Positions 3,579 to 5,543 of a DNA stretch of 5,543 nucleotides are shown here, one piece after another (within the stretch, counting starts at the first letter, position 1; each line of letters opens with the position of its first letter). Origin of the DNA: Janthinobacterium lividum (GTDB lineage Bacteria; Pseudomonadota; Gammaproteobacteria; Steroidobacterales; Steroidobacteraceae). Location: positions 1 to 5,543 of the forward strand of contig CALPVO020000183.1 in NCBI GenBank assembly GCA_943327025.2. Direction: 5' to 3'. The translations under genes and the position numbers were made by a program. The notes beneath the pieces are model-generated. The model searched no databases. It had not been told where the DNA came from and saw only the letters and a program-made list of their open reading frames with translations.

Positions 3579-5300
3579 ATGCCCCACACCACGTTCCTCT
3601 ACGGTCTGGAAGACCGCCCGCCGCTGCCGGCCATGCTGGTGCTGGGTTTTCAGCATGCCTTGCTGGCGATGGTATTCCTGGTCTACCCGGTGGCGGTGGC
3701 GCAGGAGCTTGGGCTTTCCAGCGCCGTCACTCTCGCGTTCCTCAGTTCCTGCGTGTTCGGCATGGCGGTTTCCACGGCGCTGCATGTGCTGCGGCCACCG
3801 CTCGGCAGCGGCTCGCTGGCGGTGGAAATTCCAACGCCGCTCTTCATTCCCACCGCCGTGCTGGCAGGCACTGCAGGCGGCATCGGCGCGGTAGCTGCGG
3901 TCTCCATGCTCAGTGGCGTCACGGGCGTAGTGTTCGCCCGTTTGCTGCGTCGCTTGCGTGCGTTGTTCCCCGCCGAGATTTGCGGCATCGCCGTGCTCAT
4001 GCTCGGCATCTCCATCATCCAGCCGGGCATGCGTAATGCCTTCGGCATTTCTGGCGCAGCCATGGTGGTGCAGTGGCCGGCGCTGGTCGTGTCCACCGCC
4101 ACGCTCGCCACCATGGTGGTGGTGGCCATCTTCGGTACGCAGCGCGTCAAGCTGCTCGCGCTGGCCAGCGGGTTGCTGGTGGGCGTGCTGCTTTCCGTGC
4201 AGTTCGGGCTGGTGGGCGCAGCGGAATGGGCGCAGGTGCAGCAGGCGCCGTTGGTGGCGTGGCCAAGCATCACCGCCGCCGTCCCGCGTCTCGACTGGTC
4301 GCTGGTGCCGCTGGCGCTGGTCATGGGGCTGGTGCAGAGCGTGGACAACCTCGGCATGCTGGTGGGCATCCAGCGCCAGGTGGACCCGCTGTGGCACAAG
4401 CTGGACTTGCGCCAAGCCAGCGGCGGTATTCAGGTGAGTGGCGCAGGGGATTTGGTTTCCGGCCTCTTCGGCGGCATGCCCACCGGCATTTCCTCGGCGA
4501 ACGTTGGCCTGGCCCACGCCACGGGCGCTGTCTGCCGTGTGGTGGCCTTGGTCACGGGGCTCATGCTGCTGGCCGTGCCGTTCGTCCCGAAGATCATCAT
4601 CGCGCTGTCGCTGGTGCCACAACCGGTGGTGGGCGCCATCGTGGTGTACGCCGCGGTGTACATGGTGGTGTCGGGCATGAGCCTCATTCTCAACCGTGTG
4701 CTGAACGACCGACGCATCTTCATCATCGGCTTTTCGGTGGTACTGGGGCTGACTTCTGCGCTGCTGCCCGGCGTGTATGCCAATGCGCCCGAACTGCTGC
4801 GTCCGCTCCTGGAGTCCCCGCTGACCGTCAGCACCGTGGTGGCTATCGTGCTGACACAAGTGCTGCGGTTCGGTGCGGCGGCGCGTACGTCCTTCGAGCT
4901 GGAGCTCGGCGACACGCGCAACGAATCCGTGCAGGAAATGGAAGTGAACCGCACGCTGCGCAAATCGCTCGAAGGCATTGCCGCCGAAGTGGGCGCAGCA
5001 CGGCCCTTCGTGGACCGCGCCATCGACGTGACCGCCGAGCTGGTCGCTGCCATGCGTATTGCCGACTGCGTCGAAGGCTCCATTTGGCTACGTGCGCGCT
5101 TCGAAGATTCGCGGCTGGAGATGACGCTGCAGTACTTTGGGCTGCCGATACCGCGCGCGCCACGCCGTGCGCCCGACGTGGCGCCCGACGCTGCGAACGA
5201 ACACCACGCCCACTTCGCCCGTCTCATCCGCCACGTGGACGGCGTGAACACTTTCAGCCAAGGCGCCCGGCAGGAACTGTTGCTGGTGTACCAGTGCTAG
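3579..5300 (+). CDS. NCS2-family nucleobase/xanthine permease with C-terminal soluble domain
   Basis: This 573-residue protein belongs to the NCS2/NAT proton symporters, which carry uracil, xanthine or other purines across the inner membrane with 14 membrane segments. Residues about 15-432 are the transporter. It shows the FQH motif in TM1 (H26), the GSGSLAVEIPTPLFIP half-helix (77-91) and the NAT signature N308-x-G310-x4-T315-G316. The family usually has Q, E or P before that Asn, but here it is A307. In the TM8 region, LVQSVDNLGM (251-260), the usual substrate-binding Glu seems to be missing, with Q253 or D256 nearby. Family members are usually about 430-480 residues. The extra 135 residues (about 438-573) form a soluble domain that faintly resembles RsbW-like GHKL ATPases but lacks clear ATP boxes. 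An AAGGA about a dozen bases upstream supports the ATG at 3579. The substrate cannot be named. Confidence 0.87.
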   Translation: MPHTTFLYGLEDRPPLPAMLVLGFQHALLAMVFLVYPVAVAQELGLSSAVTLAFLSSCVFGMAVSTALHVLRPPLGSGSLAVEIPTPLFIPTAVLAGTAGGIGAVAAVSMLSGVTGVVFARLLRRLRALFPAEICGIAVLMLGISIIQPGMRNAFGISGAAMVVQWPALVVSTATLATMVVVAIFGTQRVKLLALASGLLVGVLLSVQFGLVGAAEWAQVQQAPLVAWPSITAAVPRLDWSLVPLALVMGLVQSVDNLGMLVGIQRQVDPLWHKLDLRQASGGIQVSGAGDLVSGLFGGMPTGISSANVGLAHATGAVCRVVALVTGLMLLAVPFVPKIIIALSLVPQPVVGAIVVYAAVYMVVSGMSLILNRVLNDRRIFIIGFSVVLGLTSALLPGVYANAPELLRPLLESPLTVSTVVAIVLTQVLRFGAAARTSFELELGDTRNESVQEMEVNRTLRKSLEGIAAEVGAARPFVDRAIDVTAELVAAMRIADCVEGSIWLRARFEDSRLEMTLQYFGLPIPRAPRRAPDVAPDAANEHHAHFARLIRHVDGVNTFSQGARQELLLVYQC

Positions 5301-5340
5301 GGCGTGAGTGGATTTTGAGCGGCGGCCGTTGCTTTCGGTG

Positions 5341-5391
5341 AATTAAAGAGAGCTTTAATTTGAAAGCGTTCAATTAAAGAAAGTTTTAATG
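5341..5391. promoter_or_regulatory. Tandem AT-rich inverted repeats, probable operator pair
   Basis: AATTAAAG-AGAG-CTTTAATT (5341-5360) is a perfect inverted repeat with 8-bp arms. A second copy, AATTAAAG-AAAG-TTTTAATG (5372-5391), differs at three positions and keeps six perfect arm pairs. The copies start 31 bases apart, close to three helical turns, so a regulator could bind both on the same face. TTGAAA (5360-5365) and TTTAAT (5385-5390) make a rightward promoter with a rather long 19-base spacer, the -10 lying inside copy 2. No convincing gene starts just downstream: the longest frame after the repeats (about 5392-5493) gives a KAKAAEETRALFEFLTHW-like fragment without an evident start, perhaps a remnant. 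Confidence 0.6.
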
Positions 5392-5483
5392 TGCAGGCAA
5401 TCGAATCAAGGCGAAAGCGGCGGAAGAAACGCGGGCGCTGTTCGAGTTTCTTACGCATTGGCCGCCAACTATTCTTGACGTCG

Positions 5484-5543
5484 CTACGCCGCCGCCAACA
5501 AAGTGAACTGCCCGCGGCCTAGCAATTGCTTGAAGTCCGCATC
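5484..5543 (-). CDS. Possible C-terminal end of a leftward gene (partial)
   Basis: Reading leftward from the window edge, a frame runs 19 codons, DADFKQLLGRGQFTLLAAA, to a TAG at 5486-5484. The composition looks protein-like, and the position would make it convergent with the permease. A second minus-strand frame is also open here and the segment is too short to identify, so this is a tentative call. Confidence 0.25.
   Translation of the reverse strand, partial: DADFKQLLGRGQFTLLAAA

Noticed and set aside
3558..4859. A 433-codon open frame on the minus strand, rich in His, Gln and Arg
   Set aside because: It lies fully antisense to the permease; its His/Gln/Arg-rich composition is what the complement of Leu/Val/Ala codons gives in GC-rich DNA, and no family motif is present.
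4073..5341. A 422-codon plus-strand frame, rich in Gly, Ala and Arg
   Set aside because: It is a shifted-frame shadow of the permease, which shows clear NCS2 motifs and membrane segments in its own frame.

Overview
The window is GC-rich DNA with dense coding, SD-type starts and sharply AT-rich operators. It looks like a chromosomal or genomic-island segment of a proteobacterium, gamma or beta. A C-rich/G-rich hairpin at 296-320 is reminiscent of Xanthomonadales intergenic hairpins, but I cannot place the organism firmly. No rRNA, tRNA, CRISPR array or insertion sequence is visible.

Layout, left to right. (1) At 1-282 (+) lies the 3' end of a small protein with an Ivy-like CxxxxC segment, cut by the window edge. 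(2) At 442-1981 (-) is a two-gene operon. It is led by a fused XRE helix-turn-helix plus ImmA/IrrE zinc-protease-like regulator, whose stop codon overlaps the start of a PIN-domain RNase-like toxin. Its promoter lies inside a perfect 9-bp inverted repeat at 2017-2053, and a weaker divergent promoter shares one arm of that repeat. (3) At 2174-2732 (+) is a HicAB-type locus. The hicB antitoxin is intact, but the expected hicA toxin survives only as a frameshifted remnant ending 5 nt before hicB. (4) At 2801-3148 (+) is a winged-helix HVO_A0114-type antitoxin-like regulator, preceded by a perfect 11-bp-arm palindrome that takes the place of a Shine-Dalgarno. (5) At 3245-3550 (+) is a small HTH 'addiction module antidote' (COG3636/TIGR02684 type), also without a toxin, behind overlapping ACAAT/ATTGT repeats. 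(6) At 3579-5300 (+) is an NCS2 (nucleobase-ascorbate) family permease with an unusual C-terminal soluble domain of about 135 residues. (7) The right end holds a tandem pair of AT-rich inverted repeats at 5341-5391, probably operators, and possibly the last 19 codons of a minus-strand gene.

The central theme is a row of toxin-antitoxin-type loci. One appears complete (XRE-ImmA/PIN). The other three keep only the DNA-binding antitoxin, and each intact regulator or regulator group has its own AT-rich palindromic operator. This reads as an accessory region where TA modules accumulated and toxins were lost, or where antitoxins were kept as anti-addiction or regulatory genes. A direct repeat of 18 bp, at 374-391 and 3128-3145, brackets the interval holding the PIN, XRE-ImmA, HicAB and HVO_A0114 loci and may mark its acquisition or a duplication. 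All functional assignments come from reading motifs by eye. No database search was possible.
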